From Lachnospiraceae bacterium UBA7093 (GTDB lineage: Bacteria; Bacillota; Clostridia; Lachnospirales; Lachnospiraceae), in NCBI GenBank assembly GCA_002492465.1, contig DKYT01000067.1, positions 1 through 64,000 on the forward strand: a DNA stretch of 64,000 bases. The letters run 5' to 3'. Below are positions 1-8,500 of the stretch, piece by piece. How positions within the stretch are numbered: the first letter of the stretch is position 1; each line of letters starts with the position of its first letter. Both the position numbers and the translations under genes were made by a program. The notes below the pieces were generated by a model. The model saw nothing but the letters and a program-made list of their open reading frames with translations, ran no database searches and had not been told where the DNA came from.

Positions 1-95
1 CCTCCCACAGCCCTCCCGGGCATCCGCCGCACCTGAAAATCCTGTTAAACCACACCCCATATTTTCATTTTAACACACAACTGCTGAAAAAACCC

Positions 96-124
96 TTCCT
101 ATTTTGAATATTATGTTGTATAAT
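96..124 (+). promoter_or_regulatory. possible rho promoter
   Basis: A perfect TATAAT lies at 119-124. Seventeen bases upstream is only a weak TTCCTA (-35 like). It would give a leader of roughly 95 bases before rho. The -10 is clear, but the -35 is poor, so this is a tentative call. Confidence 0.4.
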
Positions 125-227
125 CTCCATATGCAAACATTTCAGATAACAAATCGTAATCAATTCCCGAAAGAATACCTGATGATTTCATATATTACGT
201 TATGATTATAAATGAATGGAGGATTTT

Positions 228-1664
228 ATGAGAGAAAAGTATGAGTCCTTGGCGCTTGCGGACCTGAAAGCGATTGCCAAAGCCAGAGGACTAAAGGGCA
301 CATCGACGATGAAGAAAGCGGAGCTGGTTGAACTGATGCTTGCCGAGGACGAGAAGGATAAAGCAAAGGGAAAAGAGCCGCAGCATAAGACGGTTCCGGC
401 GAAAGCCCCTGACCGGACGGAGGCAAGGGGAGAAGCCAGAGAGACAAGAGCCGAGAGGACAGAATATAAAACGGAACGTCCGGAGGGCAGGGTGGAAGAA
501 CCTAAGGGGGATGAGGACAAGTTTCCTACAGAGCTGGACAGCGGTATTGTGGCAAGGGGAATTTTGGAGGTTATGCCTGACGGCTATGGCTTTATTCGCT
601 GTGAAAATTATCTTCCCGGCGATCACGACGTATACGTGGCTCCCAGCCAGATCAGAAGATTCGGCTTAAAGACAGGGGACATCCTGGAGGGAAATACCCG
701 GGTTAAAACCCAGGGAGAAAAATTTGCTGCGCTCCTTTATGTGAAGTCTATCAACGGTTATACGCCGGAGGAGGCGTCCAGGAGATGCAACTTTGAAGAT
801 ATGACACCAATTTTCCCGGATGAAAGGCTGCATTTGGAAACACCCGGAGCAAGTGTTTCCATGCGGATTATGGATCTCATCAGCCCGGTGGGCAAGGGGC
901 AGCGAGGTATGATTGTTTCCCCTCCTAAGGCAGGTAAGACCACTCTGTTAAAGGACATTGCAAAATCCATCAAGCGCAATGCGCCGGAGGTGCATTTGAT
1001 TATTCTTCTGATCGATGAACGCCCGGAGGAAGTGACGGATATCAAGGAGGCAATTGAAGGTCCTAACGTAGAGGTGATTTATTCTACCTTTGACGAGCTG
1101 CCGGAGCATCACAAGCGTGTTTCCGAGATGGTGATAGAAAGAGGAAAGCGTCTGGTAGAGCATAAGAAAGACGTTATGATTTTGATTGACAGCATTACCA
1201 GACTCACAAGGGCATATAACCTTACGGTTCCCCCAAGCGGCAGAACTTTATCCGGCGGTCTTGACCCTGCGGCTTTACATATGCCGAAACGTTTCTTTGG
1301 TGCTGCAAGAAATATGCGCGAGGGAGGCTCCCTTACCATTCTTGCCTCGGCATTAGTGGACACCGGAAGCAAGATGGACGATGTGGTTTATGAAGAATTT
1401 AAGGGAACCGGCAATATGGAGCTTGTACTTGACAGAAAGCTTTCTGAAAAGAGGATTTTCCCCGCCATTGACATTCCCAAATCCAGCACCAGGAGAGAGG
1501 ATCTGCTGCTTGCGCCGGACGAGCTTGAGGCGATCAATATTATGCGTAAAGCGTTAAACGGACTTAAGCCGGAGGAAGCGGTGGATAAGATCTTAGATAT
1601 GTTTGCAAAAACCAGGAACAACCAGGAATTTGTGAATCTTGTCAAAAAAATAAAATGGTTTTAA
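228..1664 (+). CDS. rho: transcription termination factor Rho
   Basis: Hexameric RNA-dependent ATPase/helicase that ends transcription of untranslated RNA. The 478-aa protein has an N-terminal Rho_N helical segment (about 3-40), a charged, probably disordered linker (about 45-100), a cold-shock-like RNA-binding domain (about 105-180) and a RecA-type motor. Walker A is PPKAGKTT with Lys237. Walker B is in VMILIDSITR, and the R-loop region DPAALHMPKRFFGAARN is intact. An in-frame ATG at 216 is rejected because it overlaps the GGAGG at 218-222. The ATG at 228 sits 5 bases after that site. The charged linker is typical of Clostridia and Actinobacteria. It is followed by rpmE with its own promoter. 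Confidence 0.97.
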   Translation: MREKYESLALADLKAIAKARGLKGTSTMKKAELVELMLAEDEKDKAKGKEPQHKTVPAKAPDRTEARGEARETRAERTEYKTERPEGRVEEPKGDEDKFPTELDSGIVARGILEVMPDGYGFIRCENYLPGDHDVYVAPSQIRRFGLKTGDILEGNTRVKTQGEKFAALLYVKSINGYTPEEASRRCNFEDMTPIFPDERLHLETPGASVSMRIMDLISPVGKGQRGMIVSPPKAGKTTLLKDIAKSIKRNAPEVHLIILLIDERPEEVTDIKEAIEGPNVEVIYSTFDELPEHHKRVSEMVIERGKRLVEHKKDVMILIDSITRLTRAYNLTVPPSGRTLSGGLDPAALHMPKRFFGAARNMREGGSLTILASALVDTGSKMDDVVYEEFKGTGNMELVLDRKLSEKRIFPAIDIPKSSTRREDLLLAPDELEAINIMRKALNGLKPEEAVDKILDMFAKTRNNQEFVNLVKKIKWF

Positions 1665-1671
1665 AAAAGAC

Positions 1672-1700
1672 TTGCATCATAGAATAAGCTATGATACAAT
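1672..1700 (+). promoter_or_regulatory. promoter of rpmE
   Basis: TTGCAT (1672-1677) and TACAAT (1695-1700) are separated by 17 bases, just after the rho stop codon. It gives rpmE an independent start with a leader of about 110 bases. Confidence 0.6.
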
Positions 1701-1745
1701 TAAAAAGCTGTTTCGGGTCAGCATGTGTACGTATTTATACGTATT

Positions 1746-1763
1746 TGCACAGGAAACTGTGCA
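1746..1763 (+). promoter_or_regulatory. leader hairpin with GAAA tetraloop upstream of rpmE
   Basis: TGCACAG (1746-1752) pairs perfectly with CTGTGCA (1757-1763) around a GAAA tetraloop. It sits in the roughly 110-base leader between the rpmE promoter and rpmE. Structured leaders through which ribosomal protein L31 represses its own mRNA are known in several phyla. Its position and compact form fit such a leader, but I cannot match it to a covariance model. Confidence 0.4.
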
Positions 1764-1816
1764 GTGGATGAGAACGAATTTACCAAGAGACTATGTTATT
1801 ATAGAGAGGTGAGATC

Positions 1817-2023
1817 ATGAAAGAAGGAATCCATCCTGAGTATTATCAGGCAACCGTAACTTGTAACTGCGGCAACACATTTGTAACAGGCTCCACCAAG
1901 AAGGACATTCACGTTGAAGTTTGTTCAAAGTGCCATTCATTCTACACAGGTCAGCAGAAGGCAGCAAGAGCCGACGGACGTATCGACAAGTTCAACAGAA
2001 AATATGGTGTAGAAAGCAAATAG
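1817..2023 (+). CDS. rpmE: 50S ribosomal protein L31, zinc-binding type
   Basis: Large-subunit protein that bridges to the small subunit near the central protuberance. The 68-aa protein carries the four-cysteine zinc site of the C+ form: Cys-x-Cys in CNCGN near residue 16 and CSKC near residue 37. It is therefore the zinc-requiring L31, not the cysteine-free YtiA-like paralogue made under zinc limitation. Start ATG follows GAGGTGAGATC. The gene has its own promoter and a structured leader. The next gene, a DUF1385 protein, starts 59 bases downstream, a common neighbour in Clostridia. Confidence 0.97.
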   Translation: MKEGIHPEYYQATVTCNCGNTFVTGSTKKDIHVEVCSKCHSFYTGQQKAARADGRIDKFNRKYGVESK

Positions 2024-2082
2024 TTTTGCAGGAAAAGGTTGGGGTGATGCATCTCAACCTTATTTTGTATATGGAGACTTAT

Positions 2083-3102
2083 ATGAAAAAAGATAAATGC
2101 AACAGGTCCTCGGGTATAGGCGGGCAGGCTGTACTGGAGGGCGTCATGATGAGAAACAAGGACGACTATGCAGTGGCGGTCCGGAAGCCTGACGGAGAAA
2201 TTGAAGTGGAAGTGGATGTGTTTCATGGGTGCATGCACGGAAGTAAGGTGACCCGCATCCCATTTATCAGAGGCATATTTAATTTTATAGATTCTCTGCG
2301 TCTGGGAATGAAAACCTTAAACTATTCCGCTGCCTTTTACGAGGATGAAGAAGCGGAGGAGACGAAGCTGGATAAGGCGCTGGACAGTGTGTCCGGCGGT
2401 ATGGGAGAAAAGGTGCTTATGGGGATTACCACTGCCGTTTCCGTAGTGCTTGCAGTGGCAATTTTCATTTTGTTACCCTATTTTCTCACATCCCTGTTAT
2501 CGGAATATGTGCGGAATGCATCCCTGCTGGCGATTATAGAGGGCGCAGTCAGGATTCTCATTTTTCTTGGGTATGTGGTTGGAATCAGTCTTATGAAGGA
2601 CATTCACAGATTGTATCAATACCATGGGGCGGAGCATAAATGTATCAACTGCATTGAAAAAGGAAGACCCCTTACCGTGCATAATGTGATGCGCAGTTCC
2701 CGTATTCACAAGAGATGCGGAACCAGCTTTTTGTTTTTTGTAATGTTTGTAAGTATTATTCTGTTTTTCTTTATCCGTGTGGACAATCCGGCGTTAAAGG
2801 TACTGCTGCGGATTGCGCTGATACCGGTTATTGCGGGAATCTCCTATGAAATTATCCGGCTTGCAGGGCGAAGCGATAATCTGTTTGTGAAGATCATCTC
2901 GGCGCCGGGAATGATGCTCCAGAGACTTACCACCAAGGAACCGGACGAGAGTATGGTTGAGGTGGCAATGAAGTCTGTGGAGGCTGTTTTTGACTGGAAA
3001 GCATATCTGAATGAAACCTTTGGCTATGAGGTGGATGATTCCTGGCTGGTGGATGAGTCTGGGGAAGAAGATAGGGAAGAACCGGATGAGAATAACGTAT
3101 AA
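2083..3102 (+). CDS. DUF1385 (YqhQ-like) membrane protein
   Basis: Unknown-function membrane protein of the DUF1385/YqhQ family, usually found beside prmC and prfA in Clostridia. The 339-aa product opens with the family hallmark GGQAVLEGVMMRN (about residues 11-23). Several hydrophobic segments follow (about 110-150, 160-185, 220-270), and YQYHGAEHKCINC shows conserved His/Cys residues that could bind metal. The longer open frame back to 1921 runs inside rpmE. The ATG at 2083 is chosen because GGAG at 2073-2076 is 6 bases before it. The acidic tail overlaps the start of prmC by 17 bases, so the two are probably translationally coupled. Confidence 0.88.
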   Translation: MKKDKCNRSSGIGGQAVLEGVMMRNKDDYAVAVRKPDGEIEVEVDVFHGCMHGSKVTRIPFIRGIFNFIDSLRLGMKTLNYSAAFYEDEEAEETKLDKALDSVSGGMGEKVLMGITTAVSVVLAVAIFILLPYFLTSLLSEYVRNASLLAIIEGAVRILIFLGYVVGISLMKDIHRLYQYHGAEHKCINCIEKGRPLTVHNVMRSSRIHKRCGTSFLFFVMFVSIILFFFIRVDNPALKVLLRIALIPVIAGISYEIIRLAGRSDNLFVKIISAPGMMLQRLTTKEPDESMVEVAMKSVEAVFDWKAYLNETFGYEVDDSWLVDESGEEDREEPDENNV

Positions 3103-3925
3103 GGAGTTGTATGAACGCGGCAGGGCTTTGCTGGAGGAAGGGCAGATTAAAGATGCGTCTTTGGATGCGCGGCTGCTGTTGGAAGAGATTTGCGGCACTG
3201 GCAGGAATGATCTTCTGGTACATGGGGACCGGGAGATAACGGAACAGCAGTATAAATGTTATGTAAACTATATTGAGCGCCGGAGGAACCATGTGCCCTT
3301 GCAGCATATTTTAGGATATCAGGAGTTTATGGGGCTTAGGTTCCAGGTGAACGGGGATGTGTTGATCCCAAGGCAGGATACGGAAACCCTGGTGGAAGAG
3401 GTTATGCGGAATCTTCATGACGGTATGCATATTCTGGATATGTGTACCGGATCGGGCTGTATCCTTTTAAGTCTGTTGCGGTATTCTAATGATTGTGTGG
3501 GAACAGGCTGCGACATTTCGGAAAAGGCGCTCCAGGCAGCGCGGGAAAATGCCCGGGCGCTGGGGCTGGAAGCGGAGTTTGTACAAAGCAATCTCTTTGA
3601 AAAAGTAAAAGGAAAATACGAGATCATCGTTTCCAATCCGCCTTACATTGCGTCCGGAGAGATTCCGGGCTTGATGGAGGAGGTCAGGAATTATGATCCC
3701 CTGGAAGCATTGGACGGAGGAGAGGACGGGCTTCGTTTTTACAGGGAGATCATCAAAAGTGCAGGAGAACATCTTTATCCCGGCGGTATGCTGTTTTTTG
3801 AGATCGGCTTTGACCAGGGGAAGGATGTAAGCGATTATATGAGGCAGGCAGGCTATAAGGAGGTTACAGTCTGCAAAGATTTATCGGGACTTGACAGGGT
3901 CGTGTCAGGAGTTTATGGAGGTTAG
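3086..3925 (+). CDS. prmC: peptide chain release factor N5-glutamine methyltransferase
   Basis: Methylates the glutamine of the GGQ motif of release factors RF1 and RF2, using S-adenosylmethionine. The 279-aa protein has the N-terminal helical substrate-binding domain (about 1-75). The Rossmann methyltransferase fold carries the SAM motif LDMCTGSGCILLS and the glutamine-binding signature NPPY (in SNPPYIASGEIPGL). The start is set at the ATG at 3086, preceded by GGGAAG. The open frame extends upstream only inside the DUF1385 gene. Its substrate gene prfA starts 4 bases after the stop, so enzyme and substrate are made from one operon. Confidence 0.94.
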   Translation: MRITYKELYERGRALLEEGQIKDASLDARLLLEEICGTGRNDLLVHGDREITEQQYKCYVNYIERRRNHVPLQHILGYQEFMGLRFQVNGDVLIPRQDTETLVEEVMRNLHDGMHILDMCTGSGCILLSLLRYSNDCVGTGCDISEKALQAARENARALGLEAEFVQSNLFEKVKGKYEIIVSNPPYIASGEIPGLMEEVRNYDPLEALDGGEDGLRFYREIIKSAGEHLYPGGMLFFEIGFDQGKDVSDYMRQAGYKEVTVCKDLSGLDRVVSGVYGG

Positions 3926-3929
3926 GACA

Positions 3930-5006
3930 GTGTTTGATAAATTGGAAGATTTGTTGATTCGATTTGAGGAGATTATGGGCGAGTTAAATGAGCCTACAGT
4001 GGCAAATAATCAGGAAAGATTCCGCAAGCTGATGAAGGAGCAGAGCGATCTTACGCCTATTGTGAATGCCTATAAGGAATACAAGAAATCCAAACAGGAC
4101 GTAGAAGATTCCCTTGCCATGCTGGAGGAGGAGTCGGATGACGATATGCGGGAAATGCTGAAGGAAGAATTGAATGGAGCAAAGAAGCGCATTGAAGAAC
4201 TGGAACAGGAGTTGAAGATTCTCCTTCTGCCCAAAGATCCTAATGATGATAAAAACGTTATTGTGGAGATCAGAGCAGGCGCAGGCGGGGATGAGGCGGC
4301 GCTTTTTGCGGCGGAAGTTTACCGTCTTTATGTGCATTATGCGGAGAGCCAGCGCTGGAAAGTGGAGACCATGAATGTGGACGAGATCGGTATCGGAGGC
4401 ATGAAGGAGGTCAACTTTATGATCAGCGGGCAGGGAGCTTATTCCCGGCTGAAATATGAAAGCGGCGTTCACCGCGTACAACGTGTGCCGGAGACGGAAT
4501 CGGGAGGGCGTATTCACACTTCTACTATTACGGTGGCAGTTATGCCTGAGGTGGAGGATGTGGATGTGGTGATCGACGAGAAGGATATCCGTATTGATGT
4601 AATGCGTGCTTCCGGAAACGGAGGGCAGTGTGTCAATACTACGGATTCGGCGGTTCGCCTTACCCATTACCCTACTGGAATCGTGGTGTACAGCCAGACT
4701 GAAAAATCGCAGCTTCAGAACAAGGCGAAGGCGTTCGCGCTGCTTCGGGCAAAGCTTTATGATATCGAGCAGCAGAAGGCGCATGATGCGGAGGCGGAAC
4801 TGAGAAGAAGCCAGATCGGTACGGGAGACCGTTCGGAGAAGATACGGACCTATAATTTTCCTCAGGGAAGGGTTACGGATCACCGTATCGGGCTTACCCT
4901 TTATAAGCTGGATAAGGTTATGGACGGGGATATTCAGGAGATCATAGACGCCTGCGTTGCGGCGGATCAGGCGGCGAAGCTAAGTCGCATGCAAAACGAA
5001 GGCTAA
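3930..5006 (+). CDS. prfA: peptide chain release factor 1, with island-supplied C-terminus
   Basis: Recognises UAA/UAG and triggers peptide release. The 358-aa protein has the helical domain 1 (1-110), the PxT stop-codon tripeptide as PET (187-189) and the catalytic GGQ at 231-233, in the context NGGQCVN. GTG at 3930 is the chosen start, 8 bases after GGAGG (3917-3921); it gives the normal RF1 N-terminus. The last codons are unusual. After DQAAKL, the frame runs into SRMQNEG and stops inside an AT-rich island. A second copy of the prfA 3' end at 12,381-12,419 instead encodes DQAAKLAKMNEN. The ancestral tail was therefore displaced and replaced, leaving all catalytic parts intact. Confidence 0.95.
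   Translation: MFDKLEDLLIRFEEIMGELNEPTVANNQERFRKLMKEQSDLTPIVNAYKEYKKSKQDVEDSLAMLEEESDDDMREMLKEELNGAKKRIEELEQELKILLLPKDPNDDKNVIVEIRAGAGGDEAALFAAEVYRLYVHYAESQRWKVETMNVDEIGIGGMKEVNFMISGQGAYSRLKYESGVHRVQRVPETESGGRIHTSTITVAVMPEVEDVDVVIDEKDIRIDVMRASGNGGQCVNTTDSAVRLTHYPTGIVVYSQTEKSQLQNKAKAFALLRAKLYDIEQQKAHDAEAELRRSQIGTGDRSEKIRTYNFPQGRVTDHRIGLTLYKLDKVMDGDIQEIIDACVAADQAAKLSRMQNEG
4965..4981 (+). repeat. left attachment site (attL) in prfA
   Basis: GATCAGGCGGCGAAGCT encodes DQAAK plus part of the next codon in prfA. An identical copy lies at 12,381-12,397. Identity ends on both sides, which marks the crossover zone. Confidence 0.8.
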
Positions 5007-5022
5007 AACCCTTGATTTTACT

Positions 5023-5163
5023 GGGTTTCTTTGAATTATATAGTTGATAGAAAAACAATAATTTTATGAAAAAGACGGACTTTGACACATGTCATCGCCC
5101 GTCTTTTCTTATTTTGGGTTTCTTTGATGCACTGTACACCCCTATTTAGGTTTCTTTGATGCA
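5023..5163 (+). repeat. three direct copies of GGTTTCTTTGA beside attL
   Basis: GGTTTCTTTGA occurs at 5024-5034, 5117-5127 and 5149-5159. The last two extend to GGTTTCTTTGATGCA and are 32 bases apart. They sit within 200 bases of the left junction. Recombinase or directionality-factor arm sites are one option; a chance result of local duplication is another. Confidence 0.5.
5070..5110 (+). terminator. terminator after prfA
   Basis: AAAAGACGG (5070-5078) pairs with CCGTCTTTT (5099-5107). The loop holds a smaller TGAC/GTCA stem. A T-rich stretch follows. The island thus seems to supply both the new prfA stop and a terminator. Confidence 0.55.
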
Positions 5164-5220
5164 TGTATAGCTCCTTGCAAAGTAGTTGATACTGTAAGAA
5201 AAAAGAAAATATTAACACAT

Positions 5221-6294
5221 GTGGAACCTGTTCGAGATGTTTTGGACAGTAAAGGAAATATAGTTACCAAAGGTAATCTAGTGAAAATCAATTGTGAACC
5301 TATTGTTTCAGAAAAGATGTGGTGGAAGGCGTATGAACGTAGAATGGGGCATTCTTCGAAAAATGCTGAAAACATTAAAGGTCGCAAGAGTGGACTTCGA
5401 GTTTCGGCGGATGAACTTGGTCGTAAAGCATTTTGTGGATGTGGTTATTGTCTAAGCAGGCAGTATACTCATATTGCAATAGAGAACACATCGGCAACTT
5501 ATCGATATAAATGCAGATGGCAAGTTGACCATGCTAACAAGTATACTATTGGAGTTGCTATGAAGTCTGATAATATCGTATGCGATAATCCAGCAGTTAG
5601 TGATGTGAAGCTATGGTTGTGTGAGAAGTATGTTTTTTCATTTCTTTTTAAGAACGGGAAGAATGCTGTGCTTCAAGCTTTAGAACTTATTGAACGTTGT
5701 AAGCAGGAAGAGGACATTTTAGAAGACGGAACATCAATCCAGAGTTTGGAAGAAGAAAGTGATAAATTGAAGAAACGCTTGAAGAATTTGCAGACGATGG
5801 TAATGGATGAATTGATTGATACCAATGATTTTAAAGAGCATAAGGCAGAGATTGATGAGCAGGTATCTCTCATTGACAGAGCGATTGCTCAATATGAGAT
5901 TGATAAGGCTAAACGTGAGAAGAAGGTTTTTGATTTAGAGGCTATTAAAGAGCGTTTGAATACCTTTATTGATTTGAATGGTTACAAAGTAAATGAAGAG
6001 ATGATTGATATGTTTGTGGAACGTATCATTTATCGTGGTATTGTAAATGGGAATGATGAGTTCCTGTGGGTGATGAATTTGTCTGGCGAAGTAACTGATA
6101 CCTCTGCCAAGTATAAGATTCAGGGATATGATAAAGCATATTCAGATTCACTTAAGGATGATAAGAAGTTCAATATTGTTGCACGCATGATGATTCCAAT
6201 GGAGGAGTGTAAGCGGTATTGCGAGGAAGAGGCAAATAGGAAATTCAGATCTAAGTTCTGGAGACCTATTACAATCAAGATTGCTATTCAGTAA
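5221..6294 (+). pseudogene. large serine recombinase remnant lacking the catalytic domain
   Basis: The 357-aa frame matches the C-terminal half of large serine recombinases. It starts near the end of the recombinase domain (CEPIVSEKMWWKAYERR). A zinc ribbon with CGCGYC, a second Cys later (CRW) and a further Cys (CDNP) follow, then a long coiled coil (about residues 165-250) and a C-terminal part typical of these integrases. The N-terminal resolvase domain with the active-site serine is absent. The frame stays open upstream to about 5140 without recovering it. GTG at 5221 is only a nominal start and has no good ribosome site. It was probably the island's own integrase, truncated at the 5' end. 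Confidence 0.75.
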
Positions 6295-6310
6295 GGTGGA
6301 TTACGGATAA

Positions 6311-6340
6311 AGGGCTGAGCACAATGCTTGGCTCTTTTTT
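6311..6340 (+). terminator. Rho-independent terminator after the recombinase remnant
   Basis: AGGGCTGAGCA (6311-6321) pairs over 11 positions (three G-U) with TGCTTGGCTCT (6325-6335) around a CAA loop, followed by a run of T to 6340. Confidence 0.8.
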
Positions 6341-6381
6341 GTATGATATGGGAAAATTAACTCAAATGTTTTTAAGTCTTG

Positions 6382-6390
6382 TGATATAAT
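6382..6390 (+). promoter_or_regulatory. extended -10 promoter of the HEPN-like gene
   Basis: TGATATAAT, an extended -10, ends 22 bases before the start codon at 6413. The -35 region is poor. An identical TGATATAAT stands before the next gene at 7380-7388. Confidence 0.55.
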
Positions 6391-6412
6391 AAAACAGTTA
6401 GGAGAAATAAAG

Positions 6413-7309
6413 ATGAAGTTTGAAAAGGAATTTGCCCAATTATTATTTAGAAATGCAGTTATATTCATTGACTCTGCAATAGGTTATATTAACAAGGGAT
6501 TGGGTAACTATGTAAATATGCTACAGGCTATTGTGAATTTACAGTTTGCTATGGAATTAGCATTGAAATCTTCAGTTGTATCCTGCTGTGGGATAAGAAC
6601 AATTTTGGTAAGTAAACAGAGTTGCCTATCAGATTCAGAAATAGAAGAATTATATGTTACTAATAAATTGAAAATACGAGAATATGATGAAATTAAAAAT
6701 TTTACAAAGGGAAGAGAGCGTCTGTACAACTTTGAGCGTAAGGAATATCAATATATGGAGATGTTTCAGAAATACAGGAACTGTGTATTGCATTCGTCCT
6801 ATATTTTTAATGAGCAAGAAAGACAAAGTGTTGAAAAGGATGTTATATATGCATTAATATATATTTTGGGAATTTTGATGAGCGAGGAAACAGGAATAGA
6901 GAATAGAAAATTTATGCAGGAATATTTAAACGATAGTCAATATGCTATATTATTACAAAACCCAATTTATAATCATGAGTTATATAATTTCTTGAAGAAA
7001 GAATATGAAGATTTATATACATGTCCATACTGCTCGACCAGAACAATGACAATTGATTATAAATGTGCAAGATGTTTTAATACATTTTCAGATAGGCATT
7101 TTTTTCAATATGTTACCTGTGGATATTGTGGAGAAGATATGGTAATATGCGATGCTGCAAATATAGAGTACAACAATAATTATATTAGAGGACTTTGTTT
7201 AAATTGTGGTAATGACACAATGGTATATAAGTGTTCTAAATGTGGACAGTATATTAATGCGGAACTATTTGATATGACTAAATGTCATGAGGGCTTTTGT
7301 GCATTTTAA
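6413..7309 (+). CDS. HEPN-like protein with C-terminal zinc ribbons
   Basis: Not a protein I recognise as a whole. The first 150 residues are predicted helical and contain RNCVLH (Arg122-His127). This fits the R-x4-6-H signature, with a polar residue after Arg, of HEPN ribonuclease domains. Residues about 200-298 hold at least four CxxC knuckles (CPYC, CARC, CGYC, CLNC, CSKC), suggesting two or more zinc ribbons for nucleic-acid or protein binding. It starts with AGGAGA 8 bases before the ATG and has its own promoter. Next to a nuclease and an ABC ATPase in an island, an RNA-cleaving toxin-like or abortive-infection role is plausible. That is inference; the HEPN assignment rests on one motif. 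Confidence 0.6.
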   Translation: MKFEKEFAQLLFRNAVIFIDSAIGYINKGLGNYVNMLQAIVNLQFAMELALKSSVVSCCGIRTILVSKQSCLSDSEIEELYVTNKLKIREYDEIKNFTKGRERLYNFERKEYQYMEMFQKYRNCVLHSSYIFNEQERQSVEKDVIYALIYILGILMSEETGIENRKFMQEYLNDSQYAILLQNPIYNHELYNFLKKEYEDLYTCPYCSTRTMTIDYKCARCFNTFSDRHFFQYVTCGYCGEDMVICDAANIEYNNNYIRGLCLNCGNDTMVYKCSKCGQYINAELFDMTKCHEGFCAF

Positions 7310-7379
7310 TATAATTTGAACTTGTTATGATTCTTAGAAATTCAAAATACATATATAACTTTTAATATAATCTGTTTAC

Positions 7380-7388
7380 TGATATAAT
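7380..7388 (+). promoter_or_regulatory. extended -10 promoter of the DUF4297-like operon
   Basis: TGATATAAT at 7380-7388, 26 bases before the ATG at 7415, with no clear -35. It is the same element as before the preceding gene. Confidence 0.5.
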
Positions 7389-7414
7389 ATTTGTAATCTG
7401 GAGGTGAGGAAAAG

Positions 7415-8500
7415 ATGGACTTGGCAGAAAAGTTATTAAGTGTTCCAGAAAGGGAGAATGCGGGGGCACGTTCTTCAAATCGTTTTACATTTCAGCAAGT
7501 GTGGGCATTTGATTATATGCTTAAAGTTATAGAATCGGATGCGGATTTTATTTTATTTATGGAATTTCATGATGATATTATAGTAATAAATAGACTTGAA
7601 AGAGAAGAATATGTAGAATTTTTTCAAATAAAAACAGATGAAAAAGAAAGTAGATATATTACGACATCTTTTATCACTAAAAATGGAAATAAGTATCCTC
7701 AAAAAATGTCTATCATTCAAAAAATGATAGATGTGTTTATCAAATTTGAAAATGAAACGAGAGGAATACATTTAGTTTCAAATAAGAGTTTTGATTTTGG
7801 AAAGTTTGAAGATAATACAGAATCAAAAGACAGACGCAGAATTATATTAAAGGAAGTTAATGAGTCTAGTCTAAAAAAGATAAAAAAAGATATGTGTAAA
7901 GCTTGTGATAAAGTTGGAAATTGTAGTGAGGACTGCCTAAATGTGATCTATTTTGACGTAGCAGACCTCGATATATCCTCATATGATGATACTGTTATGG
8001 GGAGAATGGTAAAGAAACTGGAAGATATGAACATTCCAAGTACAATAGAAAGGACTCGCTCAATATATAATACAATTTTAGGTGAGATTAGAAGAATAAA
8101 TAATATCGAAAAAGTAGCAAGTAGTGTTGACGAGCTGATGGAAAGAAAAGCAATATCTAAAAGTGAGTTTTTAGGTTGGCTTAATAAATTGAAAGTCGAA
8201 ATGCCTGATGATTTATGGAATCAGATACATTTGAATTTGATTACTGATGGATTTAAACCTTTAGAGATTAATAAGATTCATAAAGAATGGAAAAAATATC
8301 AAATAGATAGACTAAATATTGAAGCTTTAGGATTACAGGGAATAACTGTTAAGGTTCAAAAGATTATGGAGGAAAAAGAGTTCGATAATTGTAAGGATTG
8401 GATTGAATATATCTATAATAAGGTAAGCCAAGAACAAGAGGCAAAAGTTTATAATAAATATTATCTTTATGCACTAATAATAAGGGAGATGTTTGTGTGA
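7415..8500 (+). CDS. DUF4297/Cap4-like predicted dsDNA nuclease
   Basis: The 361-aa protein begins with the DUF4297 hallmark ENAGARSSNRFTFQ (14-27). A restriction-endonuclease-like core follows, with Asp53/Asp54 in EFHDDIIV and Gln71-Ile-Lys73 in FFQIKT, the D-QxK catalytic arrangement of Cap4-type nucleases. A Cys cluster (CKACDKVGNCSEDC) lies near residues 165-178, and the rest is mostly helical. In the literature such domains serve as effectors of CBASS (Cap4) and of ABC three-component systems. No CD-NTase or SAVED domain is visible here, so the second context fits better. GGAGGTGAGG precedes the ATG. The stop codon overlaps the start of a 46-aa frame that leads into the ATPase gene, so the three form an operon. 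Confidence 0.75.
   Translation: MDLAEKLLSVPERENAGARSSNRFTFQQVWAFDYMLKVIESDADFILFMEFHDDIIVINRLEREEYVEFFQIKTDEKESRYITTSFITKNGNKYPQKMSIIQKMIDVFIKFENETRGIHLVSNKSFDFGKFEDNTESKDRRRIILKEVNESSLKKIKKDMCKACDKVGNCSEDCLNVIYFDVADLDISSYDDTVMGRMVKKLEDMNIPSTIERTRSIYNTILGEIRRINNIEKVASSVDELMERKAISKSEFLGWLNKLKVEMPDDLWNQIHLNLITDGFKPLEINKIHKEWKKYQIDRLNIEALGLQGITVKVQKIMEEKEFDNCKDWIEYIYNKVSQEQEAKVYNKYYLYALIIREMFV

Noticed and set aside
3984..4883. 299-codon open frame on the minus strand across prfA
   Set aside because: It is fully antisense to RF1, has no ribosome site and gives a His/Arg/Leu-rich product typical of a shadow frame.
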